Of a stretch of 64,000 bases of DNA, positions 24,826 to 33,833 are shown piece after piece; the stretch's first letter is position 1; every line of letters starts with the position of its first letter. Made by a program: the position numbers and the translations under genes. The notes below the pieces were generated by a model. It saw only the letters and a program-made list of their open reading frames with translations, did not search any database and was not told the DNA's origin. The DNA is taken from the NCBI GenBank assembly GCA_965247295.1, contig CBDFGQ010000001.1, positions 1 through 64,000 on the forward strand, in the 5' to 3' direction. This DNA comes from CBDFGQ01 sp965247295 (GTDB taxonomy: Bacteria; Chloroflexota; Dehalococcoidia; Lucifugimonadales; JAGWBF01).

Positions 24826-25887
24826 ATGAGTGCTGAGCAGAACGTTCCCCCCCATCGACCGATTAGCATCGCTGTCGACGCCATGGGGGGAGACTACGCT
24901 CCTCGTGAGATAGTGGAGGGAGCGGTGGCGGCAGCCACGGCCAGCGCCATCGACATAAAGCTGATAGGTGAGCGGGAGCAGGTGGAAGCCGAGCTGAGGC
25001 GCCTGGGCCGCGACGGAGGTTCTGCACGCGGGGGGCCGTCCATAGAGGTAGTGCCCTCACATGGCAAGGTTGCCGAAGATGAGCACCCAGTCCAGGCCAT
25101 AAGGCACAGGCCCGAGGCGTCGGTGGCGGTGGGGACACGGTTGGTGAAGCGCGGAGAGGCCGATGCCCTGGTTTCCATGGGCTCCACCGGGGCGTCCATG
25201 GCCAGCGCCGCCCTGATTTTGGGGACCCTGGAGGGCCTGGAGCGGCCCTGCATCGGCGGTCCCTTCCTGGGCCTGGCCCCAAAGACAGTGGTGGTGGACA
25301 TGGGCAGCAATGTAGACTGCCGGCCGCACCTTCTCCTGGGATTCGCGGCCATGGGGTGCGTCTTCGCTCACAAGTTCCTGGGAGTAGAGCGTCCCAGGGT
25401 AGGGCTTCTCAGCACTGGCGCCGAGAGCTCCAAAGGGAACCGCCAGGTGCTGGAGGGTTACCAGCTGTTTAAGCAAAGCAGCCTGAACTTCATCGGTAAC
25501 GTGGAGGGGATGGACTTCTTTACGGGCAAAGCGGACGTGATCGTCTGCGACGGCTTCATTGGCAACATCCTCATGAAGTACACCGAGGGTCTGGGTGCTT
25601 CTATGGCGGCCTACTTGCGAACGGTGCTGGAAGGGAAACTCCCTCCCGAAGAGGTGGAGCCCCTGGCCTCCAAGGTGTGGGAGGTGAACAATCTTCCCAA
25701 GCTCATGGGTGGGCCCCTTTTCGGCGTGAACGGGGTAGTGGTCGTGGGACACGGTGCGTCCAGGGCCGAGGGCGTGGCCGGTGCCATCGACACCGCCAGG
25801 AAGTGTGTGGAGTTCGGCTTGGTGGAAGGCATGCGGGCCGAGCTGGCCGCGCTTCGTAAGGAAGGGCTTTTCGCCCCGAGTGCTTGA
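24826..25887 (+). CDS. plsX: Phosphate acyltransferase PlsX
   Basis: A 353-aa peripheral membrane enzyme that makes acyl-phosphate from acyl-ACP for phosphatidic acid synthesis. Signature stretches are ISIAVDAMGGDYAPREIVEG at the start, VSMGSTGASMASA, VVDMGSNVDCRP, GADVIVCDGFIGNILMK-like ADVIVCDGFIGN, and GVNGVVVVGHGAS near the end. Length matches the family. It lies 41 bases after the dehydratase and before fabG, forming a lipid synthesis operon; ~195 bases separate it from fabG. Confidence 0.93.
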   Translation: MSAEQNVPPHRPISIAVDAMGGDYAPREIVEGAVAAATASAIDIKLIGEREQVEAELRRLGRDGGSARGGPSIEVVPSHGKVAEDEHPVQAIRHRPEASVAVGTRLVKRGEADALVSMGSTGASMASAALILGTLEGLERPCIGGPFLGLAPKTVVVDMGSNVDCRPHLLLGFAAMGCVFAHKFLGVERPRVGLLSTGAESSKGNRQVLEGYQLFKQSSLNFIGNVEGMDFFTGKADVIVCDGFIGNILMKYTEGLGASMAAYLRTVLEGKLPPEEVEPLASKVWEVNNLPKLMGGPLFGVNGVVVVGHGASRAEGVAGAIDTARKCVEFGLVEGMRAELAALRKEGLFAPSA

Positions 25888-25982
25888 GGACCGTACACCC
25901 CTACCACCCGCTGGGCGGCCGCCACGACACTTGCCGGGTCAGTGGACCTCTTCTCTTCTTGTGGGAGGGGATCGAGATCCTG

Positions 25983-26001
25983 TCCTGAGCATGCCGAAGG
26001 A
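25983..26001. repeat. Short dispersed repeat (R3)
   Basis: TCCTGAGCATGCCGAAGGA lies between plsX and fabG. Close relatives occur at 55156-55174 (CCCTGAGACTGTCGAAGGG) and 59140-59158 (CCCTGATCTTGCCGAAGGG), all between genes. The ends form imperfect inverted arms. Confidence 0.5.
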
Positions 26002-26082
26002 TGAGGGGAAATTTTCCCCCATCCGCCCTCTGGCGAGGGTGGAGCCCCACGGTCTGTATACGGTAGACAGGATGGTGGCCGC

Positions 26083-26826
26083 TTGAAGCTAGAAGGCCGG
26101 GTAGCGCTGGTGACCGGCGCCTCCAGGGGCATTGGGGAAGCGATAGCCATCAGGCTGGCCCGTTCGGGGGCCAAGGTTGCCGCCGGATACCACACTGCTG
26201 CCGAGGCCGCCTCCGGAGTGGTGGAGAATATACATGCCTCGGAGGGTGAAGCCCTGGCCGTGGGCGGCGACGTGTCCCAGGAGGGCCAGGCGGAGGCCAT
26301 GGTCAAGCAGGTGGTCGAGCGGTGGGGCAGTGTTGACATTCTTGTGAACAACGCCGGGATAACCAGGGACAGGCTCCTCCTGCGCATGGGCGCCGCCGAT
26401 TGGGACGAGGTCATGAACGTGAATCTCAGGGGCGCCTATCTCTGTACCCGGTTCGTCCTGCCCCACATGGTGCGCCAGCGCCGTGGCAGGATAGTAAACG
26501 TGTCCTCGGTGGTGGGGATTTCGGGCAACCCCGGGCAGTCCAACTACGCGGCCTCGAAGGCGGGGCTCATCGGCTTTACCAAGGCGGTGGCTCGGGAGGT
26601 GGCCTCCCGGAACGTTACCGTGAATGCCGTGGCCCCCGGGTACATCACCACCTCCATGGTCCAGAAGCTGTCCGAGGAGGTCCAGAAGGGCATCCTGGCC
26701 CGCATCCCCTTGGCCCGCTTCGGCACTCCCCAGGACGTGGCTGAAGTTGTGGCCTTCCTGTGCAGCGACGCCGCGGGCTACGTTACCGGCCAGGTCATCG
26801 GCATCGACGGCGGCCTGGCGGCGTAG
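26083..26826 (+). CDS. fabG: 3-oxoacyl-[acyl-carrier-protein] reductase FabG
   Basis: A 247-aa NADPH-dependent short-chain reductase of fatty-acid elongation. It shows TGASRGIGEAIA, NNAGITRD, the catalytic Ser in VNVSSVVG, YAASKAG (Tyr/Lys), and the C-terminal YVTGQVIGIDGG typical of FabG. The TTG start gives MKLEGRVALVTG, a canonical N-terminus. It completes the dehydratase-plsX-fabG group; no acpP or fabF is in the immediate neighbourhood. Confidence 0.9.
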   Translation: MKLEGRVALVTGASRGIGEAIAIRLARSGAKVAAGYHTAAEAASGVVENIHASEGEALAVGGDVSQEGQAEAMVKQVVERWGSVDILVNNAGITRDRLLLRMGAADWDEVMNVNLRGAYLCTRFVLPHMVRQRRGRIVNVSSVVGISGNPGQSNYAASKAGLIGFTKAVAREVASRNVTVNAVAPGYITTSMVQKLSEEVQKGILARIPLARFGTPQDVAEVVAFLCSDAAGYVTGQVIGIDGGLAA

Positions 26827-26891
26827 GATCATCGAACCCATGTAACCTGCGGTGACTTTGCTCCGGACCACGATACGGAAGGAGAGGGCTG

Positions 26892-29129
26892 ATGAGGAAA
26901 TGGCTGAACCCTCGGACTGGGCTGCTCGTCGCCGGCGCGCTTATCCTCGTTGCCGTGGGAATCGTCTACGCCATCGAGATAAGCAGGGACGATATACAGG
27001 GCCTGTTCGTCCTCGGGACCGTCCAGACCCCCGAGGAGACCATACGGCTGTTCCGTGAAGGCCCGCCGTCGACCGCCGACCTGGTCGAGCTCAATTTCGG
27101 CACCGGGGACCTGGACGCCTTCGGCTTCTTCCTGCCGCGTCGCGGGGTCCCCTTCTGGGCGGCGAACAGTGGCGGGGCGCAATTCCTGCTGACGGTACAG
27201 GCCACCAACGTGGCGATTACCCGGAATGGTGTCCCGATAAAGACGGGGTCCGGTATTATCGGGCTGCTGATGGGCCCGGCGGGTGGGAAGCTTCTCCTCG
27301 CGCCCAATCACGGCACGGTGCTCAATGTTGGAGCCCCTCCCGTGGCCCTGGAAGTGGGGATTCAGTTCCTCCAGACGCCGGCCAAGCTGGGGCTGGTGCA
27401 AGGTGACAGGGTAACGTTCACCGCCCTGTTCAAGGCCGTGGCGCCTGTGCCAACGCCCACACCTACGCCCACACCTACGCCCGCACCGGTGCCCCCGGGG
27501 GCCAAGTACGGGGGCGTGGCCCCGCTGGCGGGGCAATGGGACCCTGGGTTCCTAGACCTCCACTTCACCGCCAGCCTCAACTCGGGCCTGTTGGTGGCCG
27601 CTCCCCGGTTCAACCAGCTGGTGGAGTTCAACCCCGTCAATCCCACCGAGATAATCGGGGACCTGGCGGTGAGGTGGGTACTGAGCTCGGGCGGCAGCGT
27701 CTATACCTTCTACCTCCATCCGGATGCCAAGTGGACCGATAGCCACCCGGTGACGGCCGATGACATCGTCTTTAGCCTGGACCGGATAGTGGACCCCAAC
27801 GCGGTAAGGCGCAGGGCGGGGGCCGCCCTGAAGCCCTTCTACGCCCGTGGGACGGCCACGGTGATAGACGACAAGACGGTGGAGATACCCCTCAAGTTCG
27901 CCTCGGCGGCCTTCCTGCCTTGGCTGGCCTTCGACTACATCAAGATGTACCCCAAGCACATCACCGAGAGCCTGACCCAAGAGGAGGTGAACTGCTGCTA
28001 CGAGAACATGCTGGGGTCTGGGCCGTGGATCTTCGCGAAGCTGGAGCGCGGGAGCTCCCTGGAGTGGGAGAAGAACCCCAACTACTTCAAGGCGGGGCGG
28101 CCGTTCTGGGACGGGTGGAAGTCCTTCCTCATCAAGGACCAGGGCAGGACGATAGCCTCCCTGCAAACGGAGTAGGTGCTGATGACGTTGCAGCCCTACC
28201 GGTCCTCTCCCACCATGGACGTGTGGGAACAGCTCGAGACGGACACCGCCGGGCAGGTGGTGGCGGTGCAGGTGCAGGGAGCCGTCCAGCCCGGCCTGAT
28301 GCTCAACTGGACCAAGCCCCCCTTCGATGACCCCAGGGTAAGGAGAGCCGTGATGCTGGCGCTGGACCGGGTGGAGCTGATAAAGACGGTCTTCAAGGGG
28401 TTCGGTAGGCAGGGCACCTTCCTGCCCGGCGGGACATCCATCGACGAGGCGGAATCTACCTGGCCCGGATGGCGGTACGTGGACAGCGCCGGCAACATCG
28501 TGACGGACCCGGTGCGGGTGGTGGGGGCGATGAAGCACCCCGACGACATAGCCGAGGCGAAGAAGCTGGTAATCGACGCGGGGTACGCGAACAACTTCAC
28601 CGGCACCTTCATGGTCTTCAATAACCCATCAACCGTCCAGAGGGCCGACCTCGTTGCATTGCAGCTGAACACGCACTTCGGCTGGAATATAACTGTGAGT
28701 GTGCTGGACCTGGCGGCCGCCTTCGTCGAGCGTAACGCGGGCCGATTCGACCTCCACTCGGACAGCCCTGGTATCGAGCTCAACGACCCCAACTCCGTCA
28801 TCGGGCAGATGTACCTGCCGGGTGGGGCCAGGAACCCCCTGAGCTGGAGAGACGACACGATAACGGCCCTCTCCGACCTCCAGGTCAGGGCGGCCACCCC
28901 CGAGGAGCGGTTCCAACTCATCTTGAAGATGGAGTCGCGCCTCAGGGCGGGCATCGCCCAGTGGGTGCCTGAGGCATGGCTGCCCATGCAGGGGGCGGTA
29001 AACGTCACGATCAGGAACTTCCATACTATACCTCCGACCGCCATCGCCAGCTCGATGCATACAATGAAGAAGATGGAACACCTGTGGCTTGATTACAACG
29101 CCACGCCGGGCGGGGGACTTGGGCCGTAG
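26892..29129 (+). pseudogene. ABC transporter solute-binding protein (family 5) with in-frame TAG
   Basis: About 745 codons in one frame. An N-terminal membrane anchor (LLVAGALILVAVGIVYAIE) is followed by a ~150-residue beta-rich domain, a Pro-Thr linker encoded by 12-base repeats (27451-27490), then an SBP_bac_5 (peptide/nickel) domain starting near YGGVAPLAGQWDP with ADDIVFSLDRIVDP. A TAG at 28173-28175 interrupts between IASLQTE and VLMTLQPYRSS; both sides clearly belong to one protein. No ABC permease or ATPase is adjacent. A single base change would restore it, or it is read through. Confidence 0.8.
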
Positions 29130-29157
29130 AGGCAAACCAGTCCTCAAAGGTTGATGC

Positions 29158-29895
29158 ATGGAATCCACAGAACACAAGGGCAAGAGCCTTCTGTATCTCA
29201 CGGTGGAGCCCGACGGGTACGACCCCCAGGTGGAGTATCCCCTGGTCATCATACTGCACGGGTTCGGGGCCAATATGCACGACCTGGCGGGCCTCTGCCC
29301 CTCCATCGAGCGCCGGGGCTATCTGTATGCCTGCCCCAACGCGCCGATGCCCTTCCAGTTCGGTCCGGGCATGACGGGCTACGGATGGACGCCGCCCCGT
29401 GGCGAAGGGACTGCGGAGGATGCTAGGCGGGCCGTGGAGCTGTTGGAAAGCTTCTTTGAGGAGGTGTTGGAGCAGTATCGCGTACCGCCGGGCCGCATCA
29501 TCCTCATGGGATTCTCCCAGGGGGGTGGCATGACATATCGCTGCGGCCTCGGACGGTCCGATGTGTTCGCCGGGCTTGCTGCTTTGAGCTCCACCATGCC
29601 GGACCGGGAAGAGCTGCTCTCCTACTCCGAGAATCGCGCACGTAATCCTGCAAGCTTGGACCTGCCTACGGCCCAGGCTACTGCTGGAGGTAAAGAACAG
29701 CCCATCTTTATCGCCCACGGGACCAATGATGAACTGGTGCCCGTCGAGCGGGCCAGGGAGGCCAGGGAACTTCTGGAGGTGCTGGGCTACAGCCCCCAGT
29801 ACAGGGAGTACCCCATGGGCCATGAGATCAGCCAGGGTGTGCTGGACGACCTGGTGACCTGGATAAAAGGCGTTCTGCCCCCTGCGACCTCGTAG
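29158..29895 (+). CDS. Carboxylesterase/phospholipase, acyl-protein-thioesterase-like
   Basis: A 245-aa alpha/beta hydrolase of the phospholipase/carboxylesterase family. HGFGAN supplies the oxyanion region, GFSQGG the Ser nucleophile, HGTNDELVP the Asp, and YPMGHEIS the His: a full triad. Length and motifs match family members that hydrolyse small esters or thioesters. It follows the broken solute-binding gene by 28 bases; an operon link is possible. Confidence 0.85.
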   Translation: MESTEHKGKSLLYLTVEPDGYDPQVEYPLVIILHGFGANMHDLAGLCPSIERRGYLYACPNAPMPFQFGPGMTGYGWTPPRGEGTAEDARRAVELLESFFEEVLEQYRVPPGRIILMGFSQGGGMTYRCGLGRSDVFAGLAALSSTMPDREELLSYSENRARNPASLDLPTAQATAGGKEQPIFIAHGTNDELVPVERAREARELLEVLGYSPQYREYPMGHEISQGVLDDLVTWIKGVLPPATS

Positions 29896-29897
29896 GT

Positions 29898-29920
29898 CCC
29901 CTCGCCCATAAAGGGAGGGG
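29898..29920. terminator. Weak hairpin between convergent genes
   Basis: CCCCTC and GAGGGG form a six-base stem around an eleven-base loop, followed by TTAAGG rather than a T-run. It could serve as a bidirectional terminator. The sequence also resembles common C-rich dispersed intergenic repeats. Confidence 0.35.
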
Positions 29921-29949
29921 TTAAGGTGAGGGGTGGACACCCCCGTATC

Positions 29950-30377
29950 TTAAGTATCCTCCTCGACCCAGGTGATCGTTTGGGTGGGACGTACGACTAT
30001 GACCATGGTGTTTCCCTTCTCCAGTAGCTCCTTGGCAAACCGGGAGCCCCTATCCTGACCCCGATAGCGCAAGGCAGAGGGAGAGAGTGGTCCTCTTCAC
30101 GTGGCTGTCGGTGACCCGGGCCTCTCCCGCGATGAGAACGTACTTGTATGGCTCCTCTGGGGAGGCGATCGAGACCGGCACTCTGGGGTCCCGCCGTATG
30201 TTGCGCACCTTGGCGGCAGTGCTGCCGGCGATGATGTGTAGCTCCTCCCCAGAGTACTCGTACCACACGGGGGGCAACGTGAGGTGAACCGTCCTCTCTT
30301 AGTGTAGCCAGGTGGGTGAGATGGGTCCCGTTCAGGTAGTGCTCCATCTCCGGGCGAGTCATGGGCCTTTCAGGCAT
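29950..30377 (-). pseudogene. Pyridoxamine-5'-phosphate-oxidase-like (PPOX/F420) gene with frameshifts
   Basis: The product starts MPERPMTRPEMEHYLNGTHL and HLATLREDGSPHVAP, the opening of split-barrel FMN/F420-binding proteins. It then continues only in another frame (PPVWYEYSGEELHIIAGSTA, then PRVPVSIASPEEPYKYVLI). A second shift near 30065 leads to RYRGQDRGSRFAKELLEKGN and ends TITWVEEDT-stop. The first shift falls in a six-G run (30269-30274 on the plus strand). So it is either a pseudogene or carries two consensus indels. Confidence 0.7.
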
Positions 30378-30604
30378 TCTTTACCCCCCCATTAAACGGC
30401 ATAGCCGGTCTGGTGTGCATAGTAACATACCGGATCCGGTGGGACGCCCGACCCCGGTGGCGTTGTCAGTCTACCTGTTGCATTTCGATCGTGGCGACTG
30501 TATACTGACTCTGGCATAAGTTAGGTTACCGGACCAACTTGCATTCACTCCTTGGCGCTGGATGACCTCAACAAAGCCAATATACTAGGAAAGGAGGTCG
30601 TCCA

Positions 30605-30916
30605 GTGACACTAGCGGATAAGGATCTTACCTGCGTAGAGTGCGGTTTGGTCTTCGCCTTCACCGTTGGGGAGCAAGAGTTCTTCAACGCTAAGGGGTAT
30701 ACCAATGAGCCCAAGCGCTGTCCCTCCTGCCGCGGGGCTCGAAGGAGCCAGGGCAGGGGTGGTTTTGACCAGGGTGGTGCACGGGAAATGCATCCTGCGG
30801 TGTGCGCCGAGTGCGGCTCGGACACGATGGTGCCGTTCAGGCCCCGTGGAGACAGGCCGGTTTACTGCAGCGACTGCTTCGGCAAGATGAAGGCCAGCAG
30901 TCCTCGTTACTATTAG
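30605..30916 (+). CDS. Small multi-zinc-ribbon protein
   Basis: A 103-aa protein with four CxxC knuckles: CVECG, CPSCRGARR, CAECGSD and CSDCF, giving two zinc ribbons separated by a Gly/Arg-rich stretch (RRSQGRGGFDQGG). The first half resembles the probable zinc-ribbon (zf-trcl) proteins common in Chloroflexota; RNA or DNA binding is plausible. The GTG start has a near-perfect SD (AAAGGAGGT) and a strong terminator follows, so it is a well-expressed single-gene unit. Confidence 0.75.
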   Translation: MTLADKDLTCVECGLVFAFTVGEQEFFNAKGYTNEPKRCPSCRGARRSQGRGGFDQGGAREMHPAVCAECGSDTMVPFRPRGDRPVYCSDCFGKMKASSPRYY

Positions 30917-30928
30917 GCTGACCACAGG

Positions 30929-30969
30929 AGAGGGAGGCCCCGAAAAGTCGGGGCCTCCCTCTTTTTATT
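30929..30969 (+). terminator. Rho-independent terminator
   Basis: A perfect 15-base stem (AGAGGGAGGCCCCGA / TCGGGGCCTCCCTCT) with loop AAAG is followed by TTTTATTG. It ends the zinc-ribbon gene transcript. Confidence 0.93.
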
Positions 30970-31024
30970 GTTGCCTGTTTTCCCCTCTCCATTTCATGCC
31001 CTCCAACTTCTCCCCTCCAGGCCC

Positions 31025-31055
31025 TTGACACAGGCGTAAAGCTCGTGCATACAAT
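31025..31055 (+). promoter_or_regulatory. Possible sigma-70 promoter for ubiD operon
   Basis: A consensus -35 TTGACA at 31025-31030 and TACAAT at 31050-31055 are separated by 19 bases, longer than ideal. They lie ~140 bases before the ubiD ATG with no gene between. Confidence 0.35.
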
Positions 31056-31197
31056 TGTGCCGGTTAGCCCTGTGGGTTTTTCAAGCCGGACCGACCCGAG
31101 ATAGCTCTGCCCCTCGACCAGAGCGGTCGTATTTGCCGAGGTCGCCCCATGTAGAAAACGCGTACCCGCCCATTACGACAGAGGGCAGTGAGTTCCT

Positions 31198-32652
31198 ATG
31201 AAATACAAAGACCTGCGCGAGTTCATCGGCTTCCTTGAAAGCAGGGGAGAGCTGAAGAGGGTAAGGGCCCAAGTCAGCTGTGAGCTGGAGATAGCCGAGG
31301 TCTGCGACCGTGTGGTCAAGATGGGCGGCCCCGCCCTGCTTTTCGAGAACGTGGAGGGGTATGACACGCCCGTGCTGATTAATATGTTCGGCACGGAGCG
31401 CAGGATGGCCTGGGCCATGGGAGTGGAGCGCCTGGACGATCTGGCCGACAGGGTGAGGGACATGCTGGGCCTTATGCAGGGGCCGCCTCAGGGCATAATG
31501 GAGAAGCTGAGGGCCCTGAGGCAGCTGGGAAGGATGGCCTCTTTCCAGCCCAAGACCGTAAGGGACGCTCCCTGCCAGGAGGTGGTCCTGACGGGCGCGG
31601 ACGTGGACCTGAACGCGTATCCCATCCTCAAGTGCTGGCCATTGGATGCCGGCCGCTACATCACACTCCCCCTGGTCATCACCCGCGATCCCCAGACCGG
31701 CACCCGGAACGTGGGCATGTACCGCATCCAGATCTATGACCGGTGCACCGCCGCAATGCACTGGCAGACCCACAAAGTGGGCGCCCATCACTACCGCGTC
31801 GGAGGGGAGATGGCTCAGGAGCGCCTGGAGGTGGCCGTGGCCCTCGGTGGAGACCCGGCGAGCATCTGGACGGGGTCAGCCCCGCTGCCTCCCGGTATGG
31901 ACGAGCTGATGGTGGCAGGGTTCATACGGCAGGAGGGCGTTGAGCTGGTAAAGGCCAAGACCGTTGACCTCGAAGTCCCCGCCCACGCGGAGATCGTCAT
32001 CGAGGGGTACGTGGTCCCCGGAGATGAGGCTCTGGAGGGGCCCTTCGGTGACCACACGGGCTACTACTCCATGGCCGATACATACCCGGTGCTGCACGTG
32101 ACGTGCATCACCCGGCGCAGGGAACCCATCTACCCCACAATAATAGTGGGCCGTCCACCCATGGAAGACTACTACATGGGCAAGGTCACCGAGCGGGTGT
32201 TCCTGCCCATCATTCAATTGATCCTTCCCGAGGTGGTGGACATGAACATGCCCGCCGAGGGCGTGTTCCACAACCTGGTCATCGTCGCCATCAAGAAGGA
32301 GTACCCGGGCCAGGCGCGGAAGGTGATGTACGGTCTATGGGGAATGGGGCTCATGACCCTGGCGAAGACCATCGTGGTGGTGGACCACTTCGTCGACGTC
32401 CACGACCTCTCGGAGGTGACGTGGCGTGTGACCAACAACATCGACCCCTCCCAGGACATCCTCTTCGCCAGCGGCCCCCTGGACGACCTGGACCACGCTT
32501 CCCCCACGCCCAAGTTCGGCAGCAAGCTGGGCATAGACGCCACGGCCAAGGGCACCATGGAGGGCCGACAGCGGGAGTGGCCGCCCGACATCGTCATGAG
32601 CCCCGAGATCGTGGCCCTGGTGGACCGAAAGTGGGCGGAGTACGGGATTTAG
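31198..32652 (+). CDS. ubiD: UbiD family prenyl-FMN-dependent decarboxylase
   Basis: A 484-aa cytoplasmic decarboxylase using prenylated FMN made by UbiX. The start YKDLREFIGFLESRGELKRV and the core GRYITLPLVITRDP, GMYRIQIYD, EGPFGDHTGYYS and KEYPGQARKV are UbiD hallmarks. Gene neighbours are ubiA-like, ubiX and menG, so the likely substrate is a naphthoate intermediate of the futalosine menaquinone route (the mqnL/mqnM step). In most genomes ubiD and ubiX are adjacent; here a toxin-antitoxin module and another gene lie in between. Confidence 0.88.
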   Translation: MKYKDLREFIGFLESRGELKRVRAQVSCELEIAEVCDRVVKMGGPALLFENVEGYDTPVLINMFGTERRMAWAMGVERLDDLADRVRDMLGLMQGPPQGIMEKLRALRQLGRMASFQPKTVRDAPCQEVVLTGADVDLNAYPILKCWPLDAGRYITLPLVITRDPQTGTRNVGMYRIQIYDRCTAAMHWQTHKVGAHHYRVGGEMAQERLEVAVALGGDPASIWTGSAPLPPGMDELMVAGFIRQEGVELVKAKTVDLEVPAHAEIVIEGYVVPGDEALEGPFGDHTGYYSMADTYPVLHVTCITRRREPIYPTIIVGRPPMEDYYMGKVTERVFLPIIQLILPEVVDMNMPAEGVFHNLVIVAIKKEYPGQARKVMYGLWGMGLMTLAKTIVVVDHFVDVHDLSEVTWRVTNNIDPSQDILFASGPLDDLDHASPTPKFGSKLGIDATAKGTMEGRQREWPPDIVMSPEIVALVDRKWAEYGI

Positions 32653-32679
32653 AAGAACGGTCAGTGGGAGAATAAAGTC

Positions 32680-32901
32680 ATGCGATATCTTGGCATGGCC
32701 CGTAAGGAGCTGAGGCATATAATTATGCCAGACGCGTTTGATGGGAGAGATGAAGGCGGAAACTATGAGGTCGTGGAGATAGGTGGAGACATCCTTTTGA
32801 TGCCCCCTCCACTAGATCGGCAGCGTCTGGTGGAGGTTGAGCGACTGGCCAAATTGTCCATCGATGAACATCGCGAAACTTTAGACGGCCTCGCTCGTTG
32901 A
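32680..32901 (+). CDS. Antitoxin, Phd/AbrB-like
   Basis: A 73-aa protein with the pattern IIEIGGDILLMPPP-like (YEVVEIGGDILLMPPPLDRQ) followed by a helical end (VERLAKLSIDEHRETLDGLA), typical of antitoxins paired with Doc-type toxins. Its TGA stop overlaps the toxin TTG start (TTGA), so the pair is co-translated. It should bind and neutralise the Fic-fold toxin and repress their promoter. It begins 27 bases after ubiD. Confidence 0.72.
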   Translation: MRYLGMARKELRHIIMPDAFDGRDEGGNYEVVEIGGDILLMPPPLDRQRLVEVERLAKLSIDEHRETLDGLAR

Positions 32902-33287
32902 ACTGGATCACTTTAGAAGAGCTAATGCTCATCCACGAACGTGTCATCGAGGAGACTGGCGGAGTACAAGGTATAACTAACCCCGGCGGACTGGAATCGG
33001 CCATAACCAGGCCTTTCGCCTCCTTTGAACGGCACCCAGTGTTCCCAGCCCTATGGGACAAGGTTGGTGCGTTAGTACACTCGATCGTTGCTTTCCATCC
33101 CTTTGCCGATGGCAACAAACGGACAGCTCTGGTAGCCGCCGATGTGTGCCTGAGGTTGAATGGGTACCGTTTGCTACCGTCTGAAGAAGTAGAGCCAATT
33201 TTCTGGGCGATTGCCTGAGGCCAGAAGTCAGAAACGGAGATTGCTGGCTGGCTCCAGACCCACACGGAGCCCTGGCCGCGGGCATGA
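32898..33287 (+). pseudogene. doc: Doc-type Fic-fold toxin with in-frame TGA near the C-terminus
   Basis: The frame contains the Fic/Doc active-site motif HPFADGNKRTAL, and LEELMLIHERVIEETGG and NPGGLESAITRP typical of Doc. Doc toxins phosphorylate EF-Tu. Translation stops at TGA 33216-33218 after FWAIA, but in the same frame GQKSETEIAGWLQ continues to a stop at 33287. That is the usual C-terminal helix of the family (..EIAxWL). The stop removes ~22 residues. The toxin may thus be inactive or attenuated, or the TGA may be a sequencing artefact. Confidence 0.75.
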
Positions 33288-33338
33288 GCCCTGGTCAACA
33301 GGGAGTGCCCAGAGTACGACCCGTAGAAGGGAGGGCCA

Positions 33339-33827
33339 ATGGACCAAAGAGTCCGACTCCCAGGGCGTAATCAGCGAACAGCTCGTGCCGGAGAATGCTA
33401 CGTGGCCGCAGAGTTGAATCGCCGGGGAGCCTATGCCGTGACTTTGGCCGGCAACATGCCAGGAATCGACGTGATGGCGACTGACGCCGATCGGGAACGG
33501 ACTGTGTATATCCAGGTAGAGACAAAGCGCCGAGGCACATGGCATGCGAGTAAAAAGCTGGCTGATAGAAGCCCTCGGAAGGACCACTTCTGGGTTTTTG
33601 TAGACCTGGGACTCACAAACACAGCCAAGCCGAAGTATTGGGTAGTGCCTGAAGCGTGGATCCTGAGCGACATCAAGGACAAGGATTCGGAGTGGAGAGA
33701 GCGGCACAAAGAAGATTACACAGTCGAATCCGAGCCTCCTCATCAGGCGATAGGCCGGGATAGGCTCCCCGGCTGGTCTAGCGGTAATTGGGAGATCGTT
33801 GATTTGCGGTCTTGCCAAGGCGAGTAA
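33339..33827 (+). CDS. PD-(D/E)XK nuclease-like protein
   Basis: A 162-aa protein with a probable restriction-endonuclease-like fold: GECYVAAELNRRGAYA, then PGIDVMATDADRERTVYIQV with ETK on the next strand. Together these supply the D...ExK triad of PD-(D/E)XK enzymes. The ATG has GGGAGGG upstream. It lies between the toxin-antitoxin pair and the ubiA-like gene, so it belongs to the accessory insertion inside the menaquinone cluster. Whether it cuts DNA is untested; these small proteins are often uncharacterised. Confidence 0.65.
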   Translation: MDQRVRLPGRNQRTARAGECYVAAELNRRGAYAVTLAGNMPGIDVMATDADRERTVYIQVETKRRGTWHASKKLADRSPRKDHFWVFVDLGLTNTAKPKYWVVPEAWILSDIKDKDSEWRERHKEDYTVESEPPHQAIGRDRLPGWSSGNWEIVDLRSCQGE

Positions 33828-33833
33828 GGAAAA

